Below are positions 26,622 through 33,771 of a DNA stretch of 52,635 bases, piece by piece. The position numbers and the translations under genes are program-made. The stretch is taken from assembly GCF_000934845.1 (NCBI RefSeq), contig NZ_JXIQ01000015.1, forward strand, positions 1 through 52,635, given 5' to 3'. The stretch is from Mesobacillus subterraneus (GTDB lineage Bacteria > Bacillota > Bacilli > Bacillales > Cytobacillaceae). Under the pieces are notes generated by a model that was given only the letters and a program-made list of their open reading frames with translations, searched no databases and was not told the DNA's origin. Position 1 is the first letter of the stretch, and every line of letters begins with the position of its first letter.

Positions 26622-27233
26622 ATGATCCATTTGTATGTAATCAGACATGGAGAAACAGAATGGAATAAAGAAAAAAGAAGCCAGGGCAGACTGGACTCTT
26701 CCCTTACGGAGAAAGGGAAAAAAGATGCTCGCTCTCTGGGAGACAGGCTTGATAATACAGAGTTCTGCCAGATCATTTCGTCTCCCAGTGGGAGAACATT
26801 GGAAACAGCCAGGCTGGTAAAAGGAGAACGGATGATACCGTTGACCACCGATGAAAGGTTAATGGAAATCGATTTAGGAGCCTGGCAGGGAAAAACAGAG
26901 GAAGAAGTGAAATCTCTCTATCCCGAAGAATTCGATGCGTACTGGAACGAGCCTGAACGGTACAAAGGCGTTGGCGGTGAAACCTTTTTACAGGTACAGC
27001 AAAGGATAATAAAATTTTTGAAGGATTTGGAGGAGACAGTGACGGAAGGCAATATCTTGATTGTTACACATGGCGTTGTGATGAAAACCTTATACTTGCT
27101 GTGCCGGAATACATCCTTGAAGCACTTATGGGATCCCCCATTCATTCATGGTACAAGCTTAACGATTGTATCACTTGATGCCGGAAAAAAAGAGCTTCTG
27201 CTCGAAGCTTGCGTTTTACATATTGAATTATGA
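26622..27233 (+). CDS. Second histidine phosphatase (CobC-like)
   Basis: Phosphoglycerate-mutase-like phosphatase of 203 residues with VIRHGETEWNKEKRSQGRLD, SSPSGRTLETARLV, MEIDLGAWQGKTEEEV and VTHGVVMKTL. It is the last gene of the riboswitch-controlled operon and likely acts on alpha-ribazole phosphate or cobalamin phosphate, like the earlier copy. Two such genes in one operon suggest separate substrates (free alpha-ribazole phosphate and the corrinoid-bound phosphate), or simple redundancy. The RHG and late His catalytic residues are intact. Confidence 0.85.
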   Translation: MIHLYVIRHGETEWNKEKRSQGRLDSSLTEKGKKDARSLGDRLDNTEFCQIISSPSGRTLETARLVKGERMIPLTTDERLMEIDLGAWQGKTEEEVKSLYPEEFDAYWNEPERYKGVGGETFLQVQQRIIKFLKDLEETVTEGNILIVTHGVVMKTLYLLCRNTSLKHLWDPPFIHGTSLTIVSLDAGKKELLLEACVLHIEL

Positions 27234-27258
27234 CAGCTAACCAAGTTGCAAGCGATAG

Positions 27259-27389
27259 TGTCAAGAAAGCCTCGTTATTTTGACAGGTTTGGGGGTGTAG
27301 AGCGAAAAGTTGTCAAGAAACCCCTGTTATTTTGACAGGTTTGGGTGTGTAGAGTGGAAAGTTGTCAAGAAACCCCTGTTATTTTGACA
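27259..27389 (+). repeat. Three-copy palindromic tandem repeat, 52-bp period
   Basis: Units begin at 27259, 27311 and 27363, exactly 52 bp apart. Each starts with TGTCAAG and reaches TTTTGACA 27 nt later (TGTCAA/TTGACA stem, about 15-nt loop). The palindrome is followed by a spacer resembling GGTTTGGGGGTGTAGAGCG then AAAAGT. The array directly follows the cobalamin operon. A second array with the same period but a different stem follows the Wadjet operon (39147-39379). Confidence 0.9.
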
Positions 27390-27439
27390 GATTTGGGGTG
27401 AAATTATTTATTTGGATGGTGATAGGCTCGGTTGCTATC

Positions 27440-27535
27440 GGTAAGGTTTGAGCGAAACGAGGAGAGGAGAGAAGAGGCTCACCTGACGCCCCGCGGAAAG
27501 CGAGTGTCATACGTTTCAATCAACAGCCCCGATTA
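27440..27535. repeat. Possible dispersed Bacillus-type repeat fragment
   Basis: The stretch contains GAGCGAAACGAGGAG and CCCCGCGGAAAGCGAGTG, a wording I recognise from repeated intergenic elements in Bacillaceae genomes. Only this copy is in the window, so repetition cannot be shown here. Confidence 0.3.
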
Positions 27536-27553
27536 TCAGCCAAACCAAAAAGG

Positions 27554-27579
27554 ACCGGGCGGTTTTCGCCCGGTTTTTC
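27554..27579. terminator. Bidirectional intrinsic terminator
   Basis: Stem ACCGGGCG (27554-27561) / CGCCCGGT (27567-27574) is followed by TTTTTCTT on the plus strand and by a CCTTTTT run on the minus strand. It separates the cobalamin operon (plus) from the acetamidase gene (minus) and can serve both. Confidence 0.85.
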
Positions 27580-27583
27580 TTAT

Positions 27584-28891
27584 TTATTCCAATAGATCAC
27601 GATACTGATCTTTAACCAAATGCGTCAATCCTAATTGATCAATATAACTGGTTGGTGCTAGGAAGGTTACCGTGACGACTCCCGGATGGCGGCCGATTTC
27701 AATGGATCCCGTAATGGTCGCCCTGTTCATCACTTCTGGTACGGTGATTCCGAAAGCTTCGGCTGCACGCTGTAATCCGTTTTCGGTTGCCTCGTTCAAG
27801 TTGGCTCCTGTGCCAATGAAGGAGATTGGCAGGGAGTCCTCTAGTTGACGGACACCCCATTGTCCGGCTACTTTCTGGGCAGTGGCTTTTTCTTTTTTTG
27901 TGATTGGTTTAGCCAGGTATGGGAGATCTTCGCCAACAGGCAGCAGGATCGGTCCGTCGATGTTCAAGCCCTTTATGACGATGGTTTGAAGCGTTACGAT
28001 GCCTGATACATCTGCCGTATGGCCTGCAATCTCTCCGTCTCCCTGCATTGCATGCATATCCCCAATATATATTCCGCCGCCTTCCACTTTTACAGGGCAT
28101 ATCAAGATGGCGCCCTCGCGAACCCTATTAATGTCCATGTGGCCATCAGTGCGGTCTGCAAGCTGTTCCCTGGTAATTCCATATTCGTGAGGGGCATCAA
28201 CCAGGAATTGGCCAAAGTCACCCGCATTATGAGAATCAGGAAAAGCTCTGCCAGGTGTTGTACCTAGCTGTCCCAAGAAAGGACGAAGCCTAGCTACCGT
28301 TCCGACCAAGTCATGTGGGGCAAAAGCGACGATTGGGTTTTGAACTGAATTTTCTGGAGTGTTCATAAATGAGCGCCCTTGTTTGGCAGCTTCTTCTGCG
28401 GCCGTTTTATCTAGAGTGACGCCAACCCGTCTATTAGAGTCAAATGCTATTGTATAGCCATTTGTAAAAACAAAAGGGGTCACATCCGTACCACAATTGC
28501 TGCAGCGAACCGACTCGGGACCAGTCCCAACTACCTTCGTATCCGGATAAAGCTGCCCGCAGCCAGGACATTTCACTGCGACGAAAGGATCGCCAACAAA
28601 TCTGCCTTCTACAGGGGCATCGTTACCAGATGAAGTTCCCATCGAAGTGACCTGTATCGACTTAATGCGAATGGCAATGGCATCGCCTACTTCTGCTCCT
28701 TCGACAAAAACCGGTTTTGTGACTTCATGTCCGCCACGAATACGAGGAGTGATCATTGGTCCCCAGCATCCCGGCGCTGTGTTAGCAATTATATGTCCGC
28801 CATTTTTTACTGGACCAAGCATTTCTTGCTCAGGGTCTAAAATACCGTTAGTAAACTCATTCACATACACGGTTTGCATTGCTTCTCTCAT
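27584..28891 (-). CDS. Acetamidase/formamidase family protein
   Basis: This 435-residue FmdA/AmdA family amidase would release ammonia and a carboxylate from a short amide such as formamide or acetamide. Family segments are GHIIANTAPGCWGPMITPRI near the N-terminus, GEIAGHTADVSGIVTLQ, and KVEGGGIYIGDMHAMQGDGE in the second half. Residues about 115-150 carry two CxxC pairs (KCPGCGQLYP and RCSNCGTDV), a zinc-ribbon-like insert. A good ribosome binding site (AAAGGGTGAG) precedes the ATG at 28891. It appears to be a single-gene unit. Confidence 0.88.
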   Translation of the reverse strand: MREAMQTVYVNEFTNGILDPEQEMLGPVKNGGHIIANTAPGCWGPMITPRIRGGHEVTKPVFVEGAEVGDAIAIRIKSIQVTSMGTSSGNDAPVEGRFVGDPFVAVKCPGCGQLYPDTKVVGTGPESVRCSNCGTDVTPFVFTNGYTIAFDSNRRVGVTLDKTAAEEAAKQGRSFMNTPENSVQNPIVAFAPHDLVGTVARLRPFLGQLGTTPGRAFPDSHNAGDFGQFLVDAPHEYGITREQLADRTDGHMDINRVREGAILICPVKVEGGGIYIGDMHAMQGDGEIAGHTADVSGIVTLQTIVIKGLNIDGPILLPVGEDLPYLAKPITKKEKATAQKVAGQWGVRQLEDSLPISFIGTGANLNEATENGLQRAAEAFGITVPEVMNRATITGSIEIGRHPGVVTVTFLAPTSYIDQLGLTHLVKDQYRDLLE

Positions 28892-29050
28892 TTGAACTCA
28901 CCCTTTCTGAATTTTCTTACCTCTTTCATTATAAAATTTTTTTTTGAGAGACGCGAATAATAAGATTGAACGATTGTGAAGGAGAGAGGAGAAAGATTCT
29001 ATTGATTTTTACATACGACTTTATCCCTTTAACAAGGTAAAATTTTCTCT

Positions 29051-29079
29051 TTGACACAGGATAAATTCTTCTGTATGAT
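29051..29079 (+). promoter_or_regulatory. Consensus sigma-A promoter with overlapping inverted repeat
   Basis: TTGACA (29051-29056) and TATGAT (29074-29079) have the ideal 17-nt spacing. The -35 region is part of a long imperfect inverted repeat: TTGACACAG (29051-29059) with CTGTGTCAA (29113-29121), and GGATAAAT (29059-29066) with ATTTATCC (29097-29104). No gene starts for about 480 nt; the next is the APC permease at 29559. Confidence 0.5.
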
Positions 29080-29253
29080 TACTTAGTCTTGTACATATTT
29101 ATCCTACTTGAACTGTGTCAAGAGAGATTGATCGCCTTTTTTGCTCAGAATCAGCTATTAAGTGGGAAACTTCCCTTTTTCATAGTTGCGCCTCTAGACA
29201 GCCATTTCATTAGGTGTGTTTTTTTTCTGTGTCAAGGGAAGGCTGATAAATAA

Positions 29254-29493
29254 GAAAAGCGCAAGCGCCTTGGTCAGCCCCGACAAGCGCTGGAGGACCG
29301 ACCGGTGAAGTCGTTCTTTGACTTCATTGGACGGACCGAAACCGAAAAGTATAGCCGACTGCCCAGAAACGCAGAAACTGGAGACTCCCCGGAAGAAGCG
29401 ATTTTTGCTTCTGCCGGCGGAGTTGAAGTTTCAGAGTTTCTAGGAGGCGACACTAGACCAGCGACTCGAGGGGCTAGGCGCTGTAGCTGGACA
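29254..29493 (+). repeat. About 240-bp structured dispersed-type repeat element
   Basis: The element starts near AAAAGCGCAAGCGCCTTGG and ends at TAGGCGCTGTAGCTGGACA, so AGCGCCT and AGGCGCT pair its ends. Inside are nested hairpins: GAAGTC/GACTTC near 29308-29330, and a long one in which GAAACT, GACTCC and CCGG on the left pair with CCGG, GGAGT and AGTTTC on the right around GAAGCGATTTTTGCTTC. It is GC-rich compared with its flanks and has no convincing open frame. I recognise this wording from intergenic repeats of Bacillaceae, but only one copy is in the window. Confidence 0.55.
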
Positions 29494-29558
29494 ATTATCA
29501 AAGCAAAATTTATACTAACTTATTCTTTAAATTAGGAAACTATAAGGAGAAGATCATC

Positions 29559-30977
29559 ATGGGTCAATCAAATAAATTAAGTGTCTGGATTCTGACAGCC
29601 TTGGTTGTTGGGAATATGGTAGGTTCGGGGATTTTCATGATTCCTCGGTCACTTTCAGAGGCTGCAAGTCCACTCGGAGTTTTGCTTGGGTGGCTGCTGA
29701 CTGGTTTTGGTGTATTAATGACGGCATTGGTTTTTGGGAATTTGGCATTAAGAAAGCCTCATCTGACCGGTGGACCGCAAATTTATGCGAAAGAATTATT
29801 CCCGCGAGGATCTCATGCTGGTACGCTTTCAGGATTCATGGCTTCCTGGGGATACTGGATTGGAAATTTGGCAGGTAATATAGCCATCATCACTACATTC
29901 GCTAGCTATCTTTCAACGTTTTTCCCTATTTTAACTAGCCAGGCAAAGCTGTTTACTTTTGGAGATACGGTAATAACAACCGGAAACTTAATGACTTTCC
30001 TTGTTTGTACGATTTTATTATGGGGAACACACTTCATCATTTTGTCCGGTATGGAATATGCTGGTAAGTTGAACTTTGCGGCTACAGCTGCGAAAGTCAT
30101 TGGTTTCTTCCTATTTATTATCATTGGATTATTTGCTTTTCAAAAAGCAAATATCCTGCCATTCTCAGCACCGCGTTTCGATGAAGCTGGAAATACAATT
30201 GGGCTGTACGGCCAGATTAATAATGCAGCTATTACCACACTCTGGGCATTTATTGGGGTTGAGTCAGCAATGGTATTTGCCTCCAGAGCGAAGCGCCCTG
30301 TGGATGTTAAACGTGCCACCGTTATCGGATTATTCATCGCTCTAGCAATCTACATTGGGATCAGCATGCTAGTCATGGGAATGTTGGATCAGAAGACGCT
30401 AATTGCATCGGAAAAACCGCTGATTGATGCGATCGAAACGGTACTAGGGCCAGTCGGAGGGCAAACCCTCGCGTTTTTAGGCCTGATTAGCCTTTTCGGT
30501 TCAACGATCGGCTGGGTATGGTTAAGTGCCGAGGTGCCGTACCAGGCAGCAAGGCAAGGCCTCTTTCTACCTTCATTTTTAAAGGAAAATAAAAAGGGGC
30601 TGCCGGTATATTCATTAGTGATTACGAATTTATTGGGACAGCTGTTTGTTTTCTCGACAATTTCTAATTCGATTTCCAGTGCTTTTGATTTTATCATTTT
30701 TATCGCCACACTAGCTTATTTGGTTCCATATTTTATTTCTTCTGTTTTCCAATTAAAGCTGGTGGTGACTGGGGAAACTTACTCCAAACCTGCATCAAGG
30801 ATTATTGATGGAATCATTGCGCTCCTTTCGACGATTTACTCGATCTGGGTGATTATTGCCGGGACTGCTGATATCAAAACTTTTACTTTTGGAGTCATCC
30901 TGTTAGGTAGCGGAATTATTTTTTACGGAAAAGTAGCACCACAAAGATGGAAGATAAAAAAAGAAGCAACTGAATAA
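29559..30977 (+). CDS. APC family amino acid permease (basic amino acid/polyamine antiporter type)
   Basis: This 472-residue membrane protein has about 12 predicted helices. The N-terminal signature VVGNMVGSGIFMIPRSL is typical of the APA subgroup of the APC superfamily, with a later WAFIGVESAMVFASRAKRP in the helix 6 region. Substrates in this subgroup include arginine/ornithine, lysine and polyamines; nothing nearby narrows it. TAAGGAGAAG precedes the ATG. It has its own terminator and is probably monocistronic, possibly driven by the promoter at 29051. Confidence 0.87.
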   Translation: MGQSNKLSVWILTALVVGNMVGSGIFMIPRSLSEAASPLGVLLGWLLTGFGVLMTALVFGNLALRKPHLTGGPQIYAKELFPRGSHAGTLSGFMASWGYWIGNLAGNIAIITTFASYLSTFFPILTSQAKLFTFGDTVITTGNLMTFLVCTILLWGTHFIILSGMEYAGKLNFAATAAKVIGFFLFIIIGLFAFQKANILPFSAPRFDEAGNTIGLYGQINNAAITTLWAFIGVESAMVFASRAKRPVDVKRATVIGLFIALAIYIGISMLVMGMLDQKTLIASEKPLIDAIETVLGPVGGQTLAFLGLISLFGSTIGWVWLSAEVPYQAARQGLFLPSFLKENKKGLPVYSLVITNLLGQLFVFSTISNSISSAFDFIIFIATLAYLVPYFISSVFQLKLVVTGETYSKPASRIIDGIIALLSTIYSIWVIIAGTADIKTFTFGVILLGSGIIFYGKVAPQRWKIKKEATE

Positions 30978-30983
30978 AACGGG

Positions 30984-31015
30984 GAACCTGCCAGTGTGCA
31001 GGTTCTTCTTTTTTT
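30984..31015 (+). terminator. Intrinsic terminator after APC permease
   Basis: Stem GAACCTGC (30984-30991) / GCAGGTTC (30998-31005) is followed by TTCTTTTTTT. It isolates the Wadjet operon from the permease gene. Confidence 0.88.
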
Positions 31016-31096
31016 AAAAATTTTTGCTTCCTCTATTAACCTGTACCCCTCCTGTTCTTTTTCCTTTACAATAATAGTAATAGATTCACATGAAGG

Positions 31097-32608
31097 ATGA
31101 TGAGAGTGGACGTTACGATGAAAAAAGTTGTCGAGGCAAGTTATTTAACAGCTGATTCAGCTGCACATTACCGAACGATCTTACGTTATTTTTACCATCA
31201 GCATGAAAGAATGAGGGATTTCATTTCCCCTGAGGAACTTCTAGATTACCTTCGGACTATTCCAATGTTTGGCGATTATCAGGAAGAACAGCTGCATCAG
31301 CAGCTAGCCCAGCTTGTAAAATGGAACAACTTAATCGCACGGCAGGATATGACGAATGCAAAGACGGTTGAGGAATATAAGAAGAAGCGGTTTCGTTACC
31401 AATCAACACCTTATACAATTGAAATTGAGCGGATGCTGATTGTGCTTGAGAAGAAGGTAGGAGATACCTTCCAGGGATCGTTGGAACGGTCGCAGTTTGA
31501 TCGATTGTTGCAGTCATTAGCAAACTTGCAGAAGGAATTAACAGGTGATCTGTCAAAAAAACCAGAAGAGTACCTCAGAATTTGGGAGGATGTATTCCGC
31601 TATTTCCAGACGATCCGAACAAGTACAGCCGACTATATCGCATACATTAATAGCGAACAAACAGACCAACGGATGCAAACAGAGGCTTTTCTGGTCTATA
31701 AAAATCAATTCACGACTTATTTACGGGATTTTATTGTTTCCTTACAAAATACCGCTTTGCAAATCAGGGAAAGACTGGATGAGCTGACTCTAGATAAAAT
31801 GTCTGTCTTTTTCGAAAAGCTGATTGAACATCGACAATCCATTCCGAGGTTGGAGGATGTTCGTTCATCGGTTGAGGAATGGCGAATGGAGTATCTCGAA
31901 TATTGGGATTCCTTAAGACAATGGTTCCTTGGATCAAGCTTACAGCAAAGTGAGTTAGATGTATTGCAATGGCAGACAAATGAAATGATCAGAAGAATGA
32001 CTCGTTATGTACAGCGTATTGGCGAAAGACAGCAGCATTTCCGCAGCCGAAAAAATGATTATCTGCACTTGGCTAAGTGGTTCGTTAGCACGGACACGAT
32101 AGCAGAGGCTCACAAATTATCTTCCGTTGTATTTGGTGCGATGACGATCAAGCATCTTCAGCTGGAAGAAGTTAGTACCGATAATATACATAGTGAAACA
32201 TGGGAAGAAGATCCGGTGTTACTCCCACTCAAACCGCGGACGAATCGTTATCGAGAAAGGACGAAGCCGGGTTCGATGGTATCAAATACAGAGAGAAAAC
32301 GTCAGCAAAGAGAGCAGTATTTAGCTGAGAGAAAACAAGAGAGGCTATTAATTGAAAGACATATCGACGAAGGCGTCATCAGGCTTTCAACGTTAGCTAC
32401 AGTCGAGCCTTTTGTTAGAAAAGTGCTGTTAAGCTGGATTGGAAAATCGATGGCCAGCAAGGATGGAAGAGTAAAGACCGATTATGGCATGATCGTCAAG
32501 GTGTCGATTGATCGTGAAAAATCGATTCACCTTCATGCGGAAGACGGAACTTTACGGATGCCTGATGCGTTGTTCACCTTTGAAGGGGAAGGAGGATCCG
32601 GAGCATGA
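31097..32608 (+). CDS. jetA: Wadjet anti-plasmid subunit JetA (TIGR02677/DUF2397)
   Basis: First gene of a four-gene Wadjet operon. The 503-residue protein matches the TIGR02677 type: an N-terminal winged-helix-like part (YLTADSAAHYRTILRYFYHQ), a long helical middle, and a Lys/Arg/Glu-rich region (around 400-430) before a C-terminal segment. In Wadjet, JetA is the kleisin-like subunit that bridges the JetC SMC-like dimer with JetB. The start follows GAAGG closely and could be the second ATG-type codon. The stop overlaps jetB (ATGA). Confidence 0.88.
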   Translation: MMRVDVTMKKVVEASYLTADSAAHYRTILRYFYHQHERMRDFISPEELLDYLRTIPMFGDYQEEQLHQQLAQLVKWNNLIARQDMTNAKTVEEYKKKRFRYQSTPYTIEIERMLIVLEKKVGDTFQGSLERSQFDRLLQSLANLQKELTGDLSKKPEEYLRIWEDVFRYFQTIRTSTADYIAYINSEQTDQRMQTEAFLVYKNQFTTYLRDFIVSLQNTALQIRERLDELTLDKMSVFFEKLIEHRQSIPRLEDVRSSVEEWRMEYLEYWDSLRQWFLGSSLQQSELDVLQWQTNEMIRRMTRYVQRIGERQQHFRSRKNDYLHLAKWFVSTDTIAEAHKLSSVVFGAMTIKHLQLEEVSTDNIHSETWEEDPVLLPLKPRTNRYRERTKPGSMVSNTERKRQQREQYLAERKQERLLIERHIDEGVIRLSTLATVEPFVRKVLLSWIGKSMASKDGRVKTDYGMIVKVSIDREKSIHLHAEDGTLRMPDALFTFEGEGGSGA

Positions 32609-33771
32609 AGCCTGAGCAAACACTCGATTTCGATGAAAAAGCTATTCTTGGAATGGATCTTTTATTCCATCATTATTGGATCCTTCGCAGCGAACAGCCC
32701 GAATGGTATCAGCTTATCCGGGAACGTGAGAAGGTGCTGCGCCGTTATATCAATGAAAAATTCGGCTTGAGGCTGATCGTGCATCAGCATTTCATCAAAT
32801 TAGAAAAGATCCCGGTTGAACCCGAAAGATGGATGGGGGTTACAGAATTTCAGGAACCGATGGATTATGCCATTTTCTGCTGTGCGCTTTCGTTTCTTGA
32901 AGGCAAATCGGTCGATGAGCAATTTCTGTTATCGGAATTGAGCCAGGAAATTCAAGCTGACTACCCGGGGGATCTTTCCCTTGACTGGACGATGTTCATA
33001 CATCGTAAATCTTTGATTAGAGCAATCAAGGTGCTAATTGATTTCCAGCTGATCAGGACAATTGATGGCGACATCAGCAGGTATGATCATAATGAGGAGC
33101 AGGAGGTCTTATATGAAGCAACGGTTTATAGCCGTTATTTTATGAGAACCTATCCTGATGATTTTACCAGCTATCAGCACTGGGAAGAGCTTTTGCATGA
33201 AGATTGGCGGCTCAACCAGGAGGATGAACGGAGAAAACGAGTGTATCGGAAATTATTCTTTTCCCCTGGACTTCACCGGTTGGATCAGCAAGATCCTGAT
33301 TTCCTCTACATCCGGAATTTCCGTAATAGGCTCTCAGAAGATATTGAGAATCATAGTGATTATAAACTGCATGTATACAAAAACACTGCATTTCTTTCGA
33401 CTGATGCCTTAAGACAATACCGGCAGTTATATCCTGATTCCAAAGCTTCGACCGATTTGATCCTCCAAATCTCCAAACATCTTCATGATCATCCGGAGAA
33501 GTATAAGCCGCGAGAAAATGGGGAAATCATTTTGACGGAGGGGGAAATGGATGCGATCATCCTTGAACTGCGCGATCAATATGAGCGGGGATGGTCTAAA
33601 TACTTTCGTGAAAAAGGCAATAGCAGTATTCGTGCGGAACTGGTCGAGGCTATGAAAGATTGGATGATGGCTGAGGTAGAAACAGAAAGTTCATTGATAA
33701 AAATAAAACCACTGCTGGGTGTTCTTGCTGGAACATTCCCGAGCGATTTTGAAGGGAGCGAGAAGGAATGA
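32605..33771 (+). CDS. jetB: Wadjet subunit JetB (TIGR02678/DUF2398)
   Basis: This 388-residue TIGR02678-type protein is the KITE-like winged-helix partner in the Wadjet SMC complex. Recognisable stretches include KAILGMDLLFHHYWILRSEQ, YEATVYSRYFMRTYPDD and a C-terminal region rich in charged helices. It overlaps both jetA and jetC by 4 nt (ATGA in each case), indicating coupled translation and fixed stoichiometry. Confidence 0.88.
   Translation: MKPEQTLDFDEKAILGMDLLFHHYWILRSEQPEWYQLIREREKVLRRYINEKFGLRLIVHQHFIKLEKIPVEPERWMGVTEFQEPMDYAIFCCALSFLEGKSVDEQFLLSELSQEIQADYPGDLSLDWTMFIHRKSLIRAIKVLIDFQLIRTIDGDISRYDHNEEQEVLYEATVYSRYFMRTYPDDFTSYQHWEELLHEDWRLNQEDERRKRVYRKLFFSPGLHRLDQQDPDFLYIRNFRNRLSEDIENHSDYKLHVYKNTAFLSTDALRQYRQLYPDSKASTDLILQISKHLHDHPEKYKPRENGEIILTEGEMDAIILELRDQYERGWSKYFREKGNSSIRAELVEAMKDWMMAEVETESSLIKIKPLLGVLAGTFPSDFEGSEKE

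Noticed and set aside
27259-27389. The three-copy array as a small CRISPR
   Set aside because: Units are palindromic and spacers are nearly identical to each other, so this is a tandem repeat and not a repeat-spacer array.
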